Source: Piper betle
Taxonomy: Eukaryota > Streptophyta > Magnoliopsida > Piperales > Piperaceae
DNA length: 64,000 nucleotides
Assembly: GCA_033002965.1 (NCBI GenBank)
Contig: JAURVB010012608.1
Coordinates: 310,001 to 374,000 of the forward strand
Direction: 5' to 3'
Every line of letters starts with the position of its first letter. The stretch's first letter is position 1. Position numbers and translations under genes: made by a program. Under the pieces are notes generated by a model that was given only the letters and a program-made list of their open reading frames with translations, did no database searches and was not told the origin of the DNA. Positions 51,624 to 62,634 of the stretch are shown here, one piece after another.

Positions 51624-52163
51624 TTACCTCTCCTTCTTCTTCTTCTTCTTCTCCGGCCGTGCCGCCGGCGAAGAATAAGCTCCATTCCAAATCTCCATGA
51701 ACGCCTTGATGATAATCTCATGGTGGTCAGGAGAGTTCAAGAACAAGTAGCAGTTGAGCAGCTCCTGGAGCTCCTCCTTGGCGTATATCTCCTTCTCCAC
51801 TATCATCTGCAGCATGGACAGCCGGAATTCAACGTACGGATCGTCGGAGTCCTTCACGACGGCGACGCTTTTCTTTATCCTCCCAGACCCAATGGCCGGC
51901 CATCGAGCAAACGGCCCCGCGGACTCGGAGCACGTCGGAGACATGCTAGTAGCCGGGGTGGTTGTAGGGGTGGCCGTGGGGGTGAAGCTCTCCGACGGAC
52001 TCCACGAGTAGGACGGATCCGCTTTCGTCGACGAATTCGACGTCGTGGGTTTCTTTGGCCATCGCCAGAGGAGGAGATGGGCCAGCTTCGGCCGATGGCA
52101 GCCACAGCCGGGGCTCACCACCGCCGGTCTCCGGTGCAACTTCTTCCCACTATAAGATGACAT
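51624..52163 (-). CDS. OVATE family protein (OFP6-like), single exon, 179 aa
   Basis: Plant transcriptional repressors that bind KNOX/BELL TALE homeodomain partners and affect organ shape. The minus-strand frame is intronless, as usual in this family. The N-terminus MSSYSGKKLHRR followed by GCGCHRPKLAHLL is the OFP N-terminal motif. A low-complexity Ser/Thr/Pro middle follows. The OVATE domain near residues 112-160 reads DPYVEFRLSMLQMIVEKEIY, then ELQELLNCYLFLNSPDHHEI and FMEIWNG. The tail is basic (KKKKKKER). The start at 52163 is preferred because OFP6-type proteins begin MSS; an in-frame ATG three codons upstream (52172) is also possible. The frame is intact. A hAT element sits about 110 bp upstream, so regulation may have changed. 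Confidence 0.93.
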   Translation of the reverse strand: MSSYSGKKLHRRPAVVSPGCGCHRPKLAHLLLWRWPKKPTTSNSSTKADPSYSWSPSESFTPTATPTTTPATSMSPTCSESAGPFARWPAIGSGRIKKSVAVVKDSDDPYVEFRLSMLQMIVEKEIYAKEELQELLNCYLFLNSPDHHEIIIKAFMEIWNGAYSSPAARPEKKKKKKER

Positions 52164-52199
52164 CCCACACAAATTAGATATATGTCCATAGCAAGAGAA

Positions 52200-52216
52200 G
52201 TACTATATAAATAACT
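52200..52216 (-). promoter_or_regulatory. Possible TATA region of the OFP gene
   Basis: On the minus strand a TTATTTATATAG stretch lies about 45 bp upstream of the OFP start codon, between the gene and the hAT insertion at 52280. Position and composition only; no transcript evidence. Confidence 0.35.
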
Positions 52217-52279
52217 TAGAACATGGAGGTAGGTGACTGTTTGGCTAAAGAATTACAAAATATTTGGTTGTGTAAAAAG

Positions 52280-53040
52280 CATGGTTGCATAAATCGGAAT
52301 CGGAATCGGAATCGGTTTTCCAGTGAATCGGAATCGGTCTGAATCGGCCAAGAATCGGTTCAGTTGAATCGGTCCAAATTAATTTAATCAGTTATATATA
52401 ATAATTTGACAATTTATAATATAAATATATTAAAATTAAGTATTGATGTTATTTTGATATTATTCTGTGTATTATAGTTTTTGATATTTTTAAATATTTT
52501 TTAAGATTTTTTAAATTATTTCAAATTAATTATTATTTTTGACTCGAGTTAGACTCGAGTCAACTTTAATTACAAGAATGCCACCGTGCGATTTTTACCC
52601 CCGCCGCCACCGGCGGCCGGTCGGCGGCGAGTCTCGCGGCGGCGATGTCGGAGGATGTCGGTAGCCCGGCCGGACGAACCGTCGGCGGCCCGGAGCCGGC
52701 GGCAGAGTCGGCGGCGATTTGTACGTGCCCGATTCGGTCCGGCCACAGGTGGGCGGCGACGATGCGAGGTCGGCGGCGAGGTCGGCAGCCCGGTCGGCGG
52801 CGAGCGCGAGTCGGGGCGGCACGGCGGAGGCGGAAACCGGGCGGCGGCGGGCGGACGAGCGACGGCGGTGTCAGGGGAGCGGGTTTGATTTTAGGTTTTT
52901 AAAATCCAAATTACCATTTTACCCATGCTTAAATAATTTAATAAAAATCATACCTAGGGTATTTTGGTAATTTCTAAAAAAACTGATTTCGATTTAAATC
53001 GGCCGATTCCGCACGGAATCGGCCGATTCCTACAACACTG
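52280..53040. mobile_element. Non-autonomous hAT element, 761 bp, with 8-bp target duplication
   Basis: An exact 8-bp direct repeat GTAAAAAG flanks the element (52272-52279 and 53041-53048), the target size made by hAT transposases. The right end, read inward, is CAGTGTTGTAGGAATCGG, a typical hAT-like terminus. The left end CATGGTTGCATAAATCGG matches it at 12 of 18 positions. Both subterminal zones are full of short motifs: CGGAATCGGAATCGG on the left, CGGCCGATTCCG twice on the right. Such clustered subterminal motifs are transposase-binding sites in hAT elements. The core is A/T-rich, then very GC-rich (52580-52880), and has no transposase. It lies in the OFP 5' flank. Confidence 0.85.
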
Positions 53041-53206
53041 GTAAAAAGTCACGAAGAAGAGTGTTGTGAGGATGGGAAGAAGGAGAGAAGTGGGTCCTGG
53101 TGTTGGGTAAGAGTCATCATCTATGGTAGTTCCTTTGGTGGCAAGGATGTTTTTAAGGAGAAGGGAAAGCGTGAAGGTCTTCTCTATACTTATGGTCCTG
53201 CATGTG

Positions 53207-53212
<6 letters not shown>

Positions 53213-53248
<36 letters not shown>
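53213..53248. repeat. (TA)n microsatellite followed by CA-rich tract
   Basis: Uninterrupted TA dinucleotides followed by ACACACACATGTACACG-type sequence. Confidence 0.9.
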
Positions 53249-53258
<10 letters not shown>

Positions 53259-53271
53259 TGTACACGTACAC

Positions 53272-53815
53272 AAGGGGCCTTGAGGTGAACTTAAGTAAAA
53301 AAATTTTTTTACCCCCGGTTATGATCCGGGCCGTCAAATTACAAGGACGGCTTAATTTTATTATTATTTATTTAAAAATAATAAAATTTTGATTTGGGTT
53401 ATCCGATTACAAGGACAATTCAAATCTTAAAAAAAAAAGAAGATTAGTTGTCTACTGGCCAAATCTGGCCTCAGGGCAGCCAGATCGGACCATACAACTA
53501 AAAATCTTGCCCTCCCCAGCCATGGATGACGCCGTCTTGCTGCGTACGTCCACGTCAGCCGCAATTGGGTGGAGGCTGCGACTAGGCAGTGTCGTCCACA
53601 GTAGGGTGGGGGCATCCACAGTTGGGAAGGGGGGAACAAGGTAAAGGAGGACGTGGTGGGGAGGGGGCAACCGCGGCGGGGCGGCATGATGGCATTTGTT
53701 GGGTGGGGAGATTTTTTTTTAGAATAACAAATCTGAGCTGTCCTTTTAATTGGATAGCTTAGATTAAAATGCGGGGTATAAAATTTTTTCTGCCCAAGGA
53801 GTACCAACACTTTAC
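53272..53815. mobile_element. Degenerate MITE or Mutator-like non-autonomous element
   Basis: The left end (from CCTTGAGGTGAAC) and the reverse complement of the right end (from CCTTGGGCAGAAAA) share an ordered series: an AAAAATTTT block, ACCCC, then CCGTCAAATTACAAGGACGG on the left against CTATCCAATTAAAAGGACAG on the right. This implies long imperfect terminal inverted repeats. A third internal copy (ATCCGATTACAAGGACAATT) lies at 53401. No transposase, and no certain target duplication was found. The Pro-rich open frame inside (53452-53690, -) is probably not a gene. Confidence 0.5.
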
Positions 53816-56303
53816 CCTATATAACTCTACTTATTACTAATGCAAAGCAAAATTGTTGTGGTTCATGACTAGCAAAAAATGGTATTCCTTTGCTTGCATT
53901 TAATCTTTCTCTATTGTTAACAATGCAAGCAATATATAACCATTGGAGAATAATTAATGTAGTCGATATTATTGTAGACCATACTGACGTGGCTTTAAAT
54001 AATAAGGAGAAAAAAACGGATCAACCTAAGCCAACCGTATGCAAATGATTCTTTTCTTTTGGAGTGTCAACATGCCCTGCGTACCAGAAATTAAATAGCT
54101 TCTCTGTTTTTAAGTATATGAGCTACGTACCTTTTTTTCAAGAGGTATATAAACTTGCTATGGACAGCATGGGACGTAGCAACAATTAGAATAGCATAAT
54201 TTTTTTATTAATCTCATTTACATAAAAAATCATATTCTTCACGGCGCCGTACTTGTATAGTCACGGCTCAAGACAGTAACAAACGGCGGGCTTAAAATTT
54301 AAGAGACATAAACAAGGCCAAGGAATTTGATCATTCCACGGCCAAATAGAGGATTACACGCCATTCAATTGGGGATTTGTCATTATATGATAAACCAAGA
54401 CCAGCGGACTGGGAATCACGAGTCACGGACGTCATGGCCGAATAGATGAGATGGGTTTAGGTGGGATTTCTTTGATAAACTGCTGGCGAGCCTTGGATTT
54501 TGTAGCGTTTTAAATGCTCCAAATGCAAGAAATTTAGCACATGCTGTCATTGGCATTGCGATTAGCATTCCTTAATCTGTTCAGAGCCGTCTCTAATGCA
54601 TACTATAATGGTTGCAGAACGTTGACATCAATTGAAGGAACATGTTTGGTGTAGTACTTATTTCCTGGTCTCTACCATCCAGTTTCTTTGTTTTTCTGGA
54701 AGTGTTTCCGCCTGTAGCATCTCAACCCCATGTATGCATGTGAGTGTGCTAATTATATTATTTTGACAATTAATAAAGATAAATATTAAGTAACTTTAAT
54801 CCTGTAAGCAAGATGGGTATTAGTTTAATGGTAAACTTGCAGCATAGTTTAAGTATTGAGTTACAGACTCCGCAGTAGAGATGGATAGAGGGAAAGGCAT
54901 GCATGATAGAGTTGGGCATGATGCAGTGTCTAGCTAATGATCAAGAGCACAAGTCATTCAGACATAAAACCTGGAAAAAGAAGAGGAGAATGATATTCAC
55001 AGCTTATTTTTTCAAGTAATCAGAGACTACAAAGCTAAAAGTTACTTGAAGAGAAAGGAAAATTTGTTGGTAAATTTATAGCAGAGCTGGTGCAGTGCAT
55101 GACGAAGCGTAACATGCAGTTGTAGAACTTGGGTTGGAGAGGTTTCAAATTCCATGCCCCTCAGTTTACAAAAGAGAAGCCACCTGCATTTCTTTTTAGT
55201 ATTGCATTCAAGATAGCTATCACTTGTCACATGGTAATTATTAACTAATAATCATAGTACACAACACATCAAGGTTTTACAAACTTCATCTTGACTGACT
55301 TGCTCTTCAGTATATGCACAAGTACATGGTTTATAGTTTATAAAGACTGGGAATTTTCAAATAAACGTAAACCGTTGGTGGGTCTTTCCAAGGATTGTGA
55401 ATAAGCAATTTGTCTGAGTTTGGTTTAACTACCAAGAAAGTCTTAATGATTTGCTTATGGTATAATTGGTCAAACAAAGGTTCTCTAGGTCAAATTTTTG
55501 CATCCATTTGCTTTTTGACCCGTCTCTTTTTTGCTTGTCTCCTGGACCAGACGACCAATAATTTTAAGAAAGAAAATTTAGAAATCTGACTTTTCACAAT
55601 CAAGCATTGATAATATTTGACGAGAAAATAATGCACGTTGTGCTAAAAAAAATCAACTTACACGTTCATAAACATAAACTTCTCAATAGAAAATAGCCAC
55701 GTAGTTTATTTTTTTTAAAACTACTACACGGTTCTGATGTCATGGGGAAACTTTCTCCCCCTTATTGCCCTCCCATTGTGTTAATAGTTGTTTGACATCA
55801 CATTGATTTTTCATTTCATAAAATCATAACTGGAAAACCAACAATGAGCTATCTCCATTGATGTAATAGCCAACCCTACCTTAGCAGATCACTCTACAGC
55901 ATAGATGCCTTCATAACCCTAATCTTCCATTTCTTGCCAGACTAGTTCTTAGAGTGGTGAGGGATATGGTTATTCAGTTGATTTACTATCTATTTAGTTA
56001 AGTTGATCATTGCTTAGAAATCTCCGCAAGCTACAAAAGAGGTCATGTTATGTACTTATAGAGTTTTATGAACTATTCAAGATTTCCCTCATCTCTATTC
56101 TCTTTTAGTAAAGAACTGGAAGACATAGCTTCTTTGTATCATCTACACTTCGATGCGCTGATATTTTATTAAAACCGATAAATACCACAGGATCATCTCT
56201 CAAAAATGATCATATCGCAACCAGCATCTCTGGCGGTTCCAATTATAGAGCAAAAATTTATAAAGATAAAAAACAAACCAGATATTGGGCGAAAGCTTTC
56301 TAT
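53816..56303. other. Intergenic region, no gene recognised
   Basis: About 2.5 kb between the transposon cluster and the LDAH-like pseudogene. Moderately A/T-rich, no conserved motif on either strand, no repeat noticed. Confidence 0.5.
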
Positions 56304-59300
56304 TTAAAGCTGAAGTTGAACCATTTCTTCTATCAATCTTGCTAAATAATGAGCAACCCATTTGGAACCTGCCTCCGAACAACAAAAGGCATGAGTATGG
56401 CCCTCACTTTCAACAGTTAAGGTGGTTTCGGAAGCTCGTTCAGACATCTGCAAGATTATTACTCAAGATGAACTTGTTGCAACCCAAGGGCAGCTTGATC
56501 TCAAGTCCTCAAAAACAATTAACAGCGAAAGAAGTGAGCGATAATTATTCACCTCTTCCAACAATGACATTGGGCCCCATTGATCATCGGTACCAAACAA
56601 GAAGGCCAACTGATTTTGATTCTCCTTAATGAATGTCCAACCAGGTTCTTCTGCAAACTAAATCAAAAAGGGAAAATTAGAAGAATAATTCTGTTGAGTC
56701 CTCATCCTGATGGAACCAAAAGGAAATTTTGAGGTTGCCCCAGGAAGTTGAGAACACCCCCTTAGAGTCTCTCCCTATTTAGCAGGTATGCAACTAATCA
56801 AAAGGTGAAGACTCAATAACTAATGAATGATCCTTTGTTTTGGAATAGACAAATACGTTCCATATAAATAAATCATTCGCATTTGGAGGCAATAAGTATA
56901 GAGCACAGTCTCATAACGTAGTCCCTTAAAAATGGATAAGTGATGTTATCTGTACCTTCTTGAATTCTGTCATTGCCATATACAAGATATTCCGCATAGT
57001 GTTTTACTGTGGATGCAGAAAAATATGAGGAATATTATTTTTATAAAAGAAAAGAAGAAAAACAAGGCTCTATCAGCTAATTATTGCTCAGGTAAGAAAC
57101 ACAAATACTAATAAAATATAGCAAACACACACCACACAGCAATTCCTATAGATCAGTATTTGTGCTGGACAATCGTAGCCAGTAAACAATTGGATAAAAG
57201 AAAATTTAGATCATAGTTATCATTTCATAAATGGCTGTGTACTGTTCCTACTTGGACCCAACTATTCATCACATATTCGTATTGCAAACTAAATAATCCA
57301 ACCTCCCAACAATTTCAACAACATGAAATAATGGTAACTGGAAACACTATCTTCATTCAATGTGTTTCTTCACTCACAACATAAAGGACAATTTCATATT
57401 TTACAACAATTACTTAATTAATATTTTCATAGACACATTTACCCTGGAAGACCGAGACAAAGATTCTGCTCATCCTACATACTGAAACAATTATCTTACA
57501 TGGGGAAGGTGATGTGATGCAACATCAACAGCTGCGGCTGACCATGAGCACCCAATTAATTTCCTTGCACAAAACTCTTGTGGCCCTAAAAGGAAGCTGG
57601 CCCAGTATTGCAACACAGGAACTAACTGCAGCATACTAAAAAACGCGACCTCAAATGATGCAAAAACTATCATCAGAGAATTTTCCCAGGAATATAAAAT
57701 ATCTACTCTCTGTTTTAAATACAAAAGCATAACGCAAGGCATGCACAAAGTGGGAAAAAGTGTTACCTAGTGATCTTCACAAGAAAAATTTGCACCAATT
57801 ATTTCCTATTCAGCGCCAAAAAAGGATAGACACCAACTGCACATGTTACCTGGAAAAATGAAAAAAAAAATTTTTTCTTCTCTCAGCTGAAGTCGGCCAG
57901 TAAATGTGCCATATAAATGCAGGCATGATTCGAAATGTTTTGCATTAAAATTGGATTCATGTGAAAAATTCATAAGTAAAGATATGCAAACAAGATAACT
58001 CTAGTCAGCTAAAAGAAGTTTTGTTATACACAAACCTCGTTTTGAAATATCTTGTAAGCTTCTAGAGCACCATATGCACCAATGGAATGCCCAACGTTCA
58101 CGCAAACAAAAGTATGAGCTCAGCAGGAAAGAAAGCAGCATTACATTAAAAACCATTCATTCCCTCAAAACATTCCTCACACATATAATTAGTTTTGTTT
58201 AATCACATATGAAGCTATAAAAGAGTTTTTAATGTCATAATTGGGTTCAACTTGAAATAAAATATCTAGCTGGGATCAATAAGAACTGCCCCAGATACCA
58301 AAGGTGTTCTTTATTAAGTTGCAACTTAAAACTGACATTTGCATACCAATATAAATGGAGCTTCCTTCTTTTGAAGATTTTCTCGGCTAAAATCCACCTG
58401 CAAAAAATGAACATTGAAAAAAGACATAATTAATAACTATTACATTTCAACAAAAGAATTAAAACGTCTAGAGATTTTTCTGGATCATTCCCACATGAAG
58501 CAAGGAAAATTTGTTCAATTTCCATGATAATTAATAACATTGGTCACTTAACTGTAATTTTCACCAGAAGAAAGTGCATAGTGATCATGAATAACTGCAA
58601 ATATCACCTCGAGTTTAACTAAAACAATAAATAGATGGTTATAGCTCTTCACACGTTAATAAAGAAAATTACAAAGGTAGAGATACACCATTTTGTGCAA
58701 ACTTATAACTTTTTCCAAACATAAGAATCATCAAAACTTGCAAGGTACATGAGAAAAGTTATCTGCAAAATACCTTATGATTAATTTGTTTCTCCAACTA
58801 GAAGAGTTTTCCTCTTGTCCAATTCTAGCTTGATCAGAAAACAGAATTTTAGCACATCAGGCTGACATAATAAGAGAACAATTAAAAAAAAATCCCACTA
58901 ATTATTATTCATGACCAACACAAAGTATGCTATCCGGCTAATCTCTCCAAGACCAGTAATTGTTCCGAGACATAATCCCTAGCAATATAGGTTTAGACAA
59001 GGTAAATAGCAAATTAAGAAATTGAATTTAAATTTATAATTAACCTTGGTAAAACAGGTTCCTTAAGGATAGGGAGTTTAAAAGCTAATTTAAAATACCA
59101 TTTTAGGCAATGTCAGACTCAGAAAACAGCATCACCTCTGAATTTATTTATACAAAAGCATAAAAAACAAAGATGCTATAAATAACTCAATAATCATCAC
59201 ATCTTAAAATTTATAAGAAGAAAACCTAGCGAAGTACACAAAGAAAAAATCCTGAGAGACTTTCAATAAGTTTTAACTGATCATAACAACAAGGTAGATG

Positions 59301-60070
59301 TGAGTTAGATATAAAAAAACAAGACACTAATAATTTATGATCTTGGAAACAGAACTAAAAGATGAAGTATACGGTTTAATGACTTACCTTTCTCGTGTGG
59401 GAGAGATGACCAATTGCTGAAGAAGAAACAAGCAATAAGTAAACACAGTATTGAAAGATGAGAACTAATACAACAGGCCAAAGAGAAAAGGCCCATGATT
59501 TACCTGTTACAGGTGCCTTTCCCCTTAACAGCTCATAAATTGCTTCCACAAAATCTTGATAAAATCCTACAACACCTGCACTTTGAGGCAGGCCCATGAT
59601 AAACTTTTTCATTTCTTCTGAGGAAGGAACAAAATTCACCCGTCACTGTCACTTCAAGAAAGAGAAAACAATGACATCTATGTAAGGCAAACAATTCTCC
59701 ATAGTTGCCTAATAGGCATCAATTTAATTATGGGCATATCTATATGCTGCTTTACTACATTTGCAAATATGCCAAAACTGAACTTGAGAAACTGTTCAAA
59801 GATGGATTGCATACTCAAGCTCGATCATGCTACCTGGATTCCCTGGTAAAACTAATATATGCAAAGAAGGATCCTCTGAATGAATCTCCCACAATTCAGT
59901 AGTATATCTACAAAAATTAGAACACTAAAAAATTATCAGACAAATTGAAGAATAAAGAAATATTTGTAACACCACCATAGAGACAATGAAATGAGCAAAA
60001 GAGAACGTTGTACCCGGAAACATTACACAATCTACTTCTGGCTTTCTTTATCCTTTCTGACGGCAGAAAA
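56304..60070 (-). pseudogene. LDAH: Lipid droplet-associated hydrolase (LDAH/C2orf43-like) pseudogene
   Basis: Alpha/beta-hydrolase of the LDAH family, found on lipid droplets. Minus-strand pieces: RLCNVSGY (about 60030); VVGFYQDFVEAIYELLRGKA (59504-59575); AIGHLSHTRK (59388-59416); NWTRGKLF-stop-LEKQINHK (58774-58824); VDFSRENLQKKEAPFIL (58347-58397); nucleophile elbow GHSIGAYGALEAYKIFQNE (58036-58095); KLIGCSWSAAAVDVASHHL (about 57520); TMRNILYMAMTEFKK (about 56965); ENQNQLAFLFGTDDQWGP (56553-56650); EGHTHAFCCSEAGSKWVAHY ending at TAA 56304-56306. Ser, Asp and His catalytic candidates are all present. Lesions: TAG at 58798-58800 where the family has Ser of KLFSL; no AG immediately before the GHSIG exon (sequence GTGAAC); the VPGNPG motif is disrupted to VPSSEEMKK. 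Introns are kept, so it was a normal gene that decayed. Confidence 0.82.
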
Positions 60071-62490
60071 GCTTCATTCCTCATCCCAGTCAACATGTAC
60101 CTCCCACCAAATAGCTTTTTAGAATAAATATACAAGTGACATGAAAATGTCCTTTTACCAGATTTAGTCAACAACCACGAGTCATGCCCCACATGAACAG
60201 AAAAGTACTTTTCTGTTTGACCCAGATTTCAAATTACATGAACCAGACAAACAATTGACCCACATTGATAAATAATTAAAAAACCTTTAAAAAATCACAA
60301 AAAAAACAGATATATTGCAGGCTTAGAAACCCCACAGCACTGGTCACAATAAGTGAAACAATGATAACTTTCCTGAATATATTGAAATGATCCAAAATCC
60401 ATCTATCGGAATTGCACGTCTCTAAATGAGCTAGAAGTACGAAAAAGTGGGTAAATGCATCGCGTAACAAAGCTGCACCGAACAGAACAGGATGACTAAA
60501 AAGTAAAGAAAATAACAACCAGCACATTGGGAGGAAAGATGAGAAGGACATGAAAGCACAAGTAGGAGAAGGAATCTATAAGTGAAGTACCTTGGATTGG
60601 AGGAGAAGGTGGGGAAGAATGGGAAGGAGCGAGCAAGGAAGGAGGCGCTAATGCCAGTCGTAGGCTACGCTTTGGTTCCCGCCATTAATCCAACTCTTTG
60701 TCGGGACTTTGGCGGAATTTTCCACTTCGGTTTCGGACCCTCCGATTAGGGATGGCCCGGTCGACATTTTTTAATAAAAAGGCAGCCCTTTCTCACTTAA
60801 TTTTTACAAAATGACATTTTTTAAAAAAAAACCATTTAAAATTTTGATTTTGTGGATAAAAAAAAATTGAAAGAATCGCGAGCGTTTTAATAGGTTTAAA
60901 ATTGGTTTGACACATTAACGAAGATATGAATTTTTTTTCTAAATTTCACATTCTTAATTAAAGCATGATGAGAGTAAATTATCATGGTTTTGTGTAAAAT
61001 AATTTAAATTGAGTATATTAATTTAATTTAGGATGGAGCACATAAACAAGTATAGACTATTTTATGGAAAAAATATTTTTATGTTCTTGTAAAAAATTTT
61101 AGTCATGCAACAATAGTTACGCCCCTATACATGCTTGGATTATTATATACTTAATAAGTCAATTATTTTCATAAAATTTAGAATATTAATAAGTGAACTA
61201 TTTTAATTTAATAAAAATAATTCACTTACTAAACTTACTAGACCTAAAATAAGTAAGTCATGTGTGGGGTGCATAGCAACTAAAAAGAAGAGAAAGAAAA
61301 AACTAAAAAAATTCTCTATATTTAGATCACCTCGGACACAATAATGGACATACATCCATCTTTGAACCGGACTCGGTCCATGTGATTGGATCCACATTAG
61401 GATAAGAATTACCGAATCCGACTGCTGTGGAGATGGGCGCGTGGACCCGAATAGGAACCGCATCCAAACGCGGGTGGACACGAGATGTTCCCGCCATAAT
61501 ATCCAACCACGGGGAACCACCGGAAGAGGGGATTTCTATTTTTCCACAGATTCGATTCGTTTCGTTTTCATTGTTTGTTTTTTCTTCTATTCATATTCTT
61601 TGTGTAGGTTCTTTTTTTAATTGTTTGACTTTTTGTTGTATTCATATTATTTGTGTTGTATAATAATAGGATGATTGATTGATTGATTGTGTTCTTTTTT
61701 TCAGAAGCGATTGTTTTACGTATTTTGATTGGTTGGCATGTTTATTGGATTTAAAATCCTACTTGTTTATTGTTTCTTGCGTTGTCTTAGTTTTTTACCA
61801 TGTGATCTAGTTTGCTGAGTTTGCGTTTCTTTAAAAAATTAAAATAGTTGTAGAAAGGAAGGGTTTATTGCTTGCTTTCTTGCTTCTTCTGTGTTATTTT
61901 ATCTGTTGGCCAAATCTTGACGCACGGGCCGTCAATGAAAATATGGATAGTAGAAAGAGTTACATCTTCGGGCCAAATTTTGATCCATGAATTAAATAAT
62001 GAGATGCATCATTGTGTTTCTTTCCTAGTTTATTCTTACATACTATTATTTATGGTAGCTGTAGACATGAATTTGATATTTACAGTAGCCTACCCAGGTC
62101 TTAAAATTTGCAGATAATTGTTGTTCTTAAATGGTATTCGTTGTGTCATATACTTCATGAAAATTATGGCGTAATGGGGCATACTGGGACATGCATATAG
62201 GCGTTTATGGCCTGGAAAGAATGTTTTCGTTGATGAGATTGTTGGTGTCCACTATGATGCGTAGTGCTTTTGCGTGATTTAAGCTCTATTGAATGTGGAA
62301 GTGCATCCCTGTATAAAAAGTACATCAAACTTTTACCGATATTTTCGGCTGGTGAGGGCACTTATATCACAATAAATTGTCCTTCCCTCTGTGTTTTTCC
62401 ATGTTACTGCTTTCTAGACATATAAGCAGGGTGGTTTGCAATTGGTAAACCATTTTAGTTTACAGTGATATACCACCAGTGCGAGCCTCA
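60071..62490. other. Region between LDAH pseudogene and A3-like fragment
   Basis: The stretch 60590-60720 (minus strand) could be the ancient first exon or leader of the LDAH-like gene, but the only ATG there (MAGTKA) stops after six codons. GC-richer sequence at 61330-61560 may be the promoter or leader of the A3-like gene on the plus strand. No protein family is recognised elsewhere. Confidence 0.4.
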
Positions 62491-62634
62491 ATGGGGGATG
62501 ATGGTAAGGATAAACATAACGAAGTACGCCTAGCTGGTCATTCAGGCTTCTCACCGGCACCGGGGGCCTATCCTCTCTCCCATGGGTATCCTCCTCAAGG
62601 ATACCCACCACAGGGAGGGTATCCCCAAGACTAG
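62491..62634 (+). pseudogene. Glycine-rich protein A3-like (XYPPX-repeat) N-terminal fragment, 47 aa
   Basis: MGDDGKDKHNEVRLAGHSG followed by GAYPLSHGYPPQGYPPQGGY and PQD, stop at 62632-62634. The acidic/Lys start and YPPQG repeats are the hallmark of plant glycine-rich protein A3-like/XYPPX proteins, which usually continue with many more repeats and a Gly/Ala/His-rich C-terminal half in a further exon. Here the frame stops after three repeats and no continuation is visible in the next 1.3 kb, so it is a truncated copy or pseudogene. A micropeptide cannot be excluded. Confidence 0.65.

Noticed and set aside
51720..52160. 146-codon plus-strand frame opposite the OFP gene
   Set aside because: Shadow of the OFP coding sequence; the minus strand carries the recognised OVATE domain.
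52586..52970. Arg/Gly-rich open frames
   Set aside because: Fall inside the GC-rich core of the hAT element; no family resemblance and no transposase motif.
53427..53810. Pro-rich 127-codon minus-strand frame
   Set aside because: Lies within the probable MITE and starts and ends in its inverted ends; no conserved motif.
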